A stretch of DNA of 5,765 nt from NCBI GenBank assembly GCA_013001485.1, contig JABDMN010000186.1:1-5765 (forward strand). Reading direction: 5' to 3'. Each line of letters opens with the position of its first letter. Position 1 is the stretch's first letter. The translations under genes and the position numbers were made by a program. Below are positions 5,759 through 5,765 of the stretch, one piece after another. Origin of the DNA: Acidimicrobiia bacterium. Lineage in GTDB: Bacteria; Actinomycetota; Acidimicrobiia; Spongiisociales; UBA5794. The notes beneath the pieces were generated by a model. The model was not told the origin of the DNA. It worked only from the letters and a program-made list of their open reading frames with translations, and searched no databases.

Positions 5759-5765
5759 TGGAGGT

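Noticed and set aside
1..5765. CRISPR array, tRNA/rRNA genes, transposase, phage or defence genes
   Set aside because: No regularly spaced repeats, no tRNA cloverleaf-like sequence noticed, and all long credible frames are accounted for by the six genes listed.

Overview
The window is GC-rich (by eye), with densely packed genes and short gaps. It carries three predicted secreted lipoproteins, two of them with long Ser/Thr linkers after the lipid-anchored cysteine. This style, together with an M16 peptidase gene joined to dapB, suggests an actinobacterium, most likely Acidimicrobiia-like. That placement is inferred from style and gene order, not from a marker gene.

Minus strand, 4292 down to 1. 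A cytosolic-type M16 zinc peptidase (4292-3042) is followed by dapB (3045-2284), a lysine/diaminopimelate biosynthesis enzyme. The two genes overlap by ATGA. dapB is followed by a secreted GH13 alpha-amylase-family lipoprotein (2284-650) through a TGATG stop/start overlap. After a 67-nt gap with a small hairpin and a palindromic operator-like element comes a second lipoprotein gene (582 to beyond base 1), truncated by the window edge. The first three genes are almost certainly one transcript. The fourth could be read through or have its own promoter.

Plus strand, 4361 to 5693. A divergent 68-nt gap separates the M16 gene from a lipoprotein with an alpha/beta-hydrolase fold. In that protein the nucleophile serine appears to be glycine, and the other two catalytic residues are not where expected. 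After 43 nt comes arfB, a GGQ-motif peptidyl-tRNA hydrolase used to rescue stalled ribosomes. A strong 10-bp GC-rich hairpin follows arfB, then a second, weaker stem-loop that runs to the window edge and may belong to a repeated intergenic element.

Functionally the window mixes housekeeping (DapB, ArfB, M16 processing peptidase) with cell-surface proteins (amylase, pseudo-hydrolase, unknown lipoprotein). I found no RNA gene, CRISPR array, transposase, phage gene or toxin-antitoxin pair, and no evidence for a new multi-gene system. The most unusual items are the hydrolase-fold protein lacking its triad, the coupling of a secreted amylase to dapB, and the apparently leaderless divergent promoter pair.
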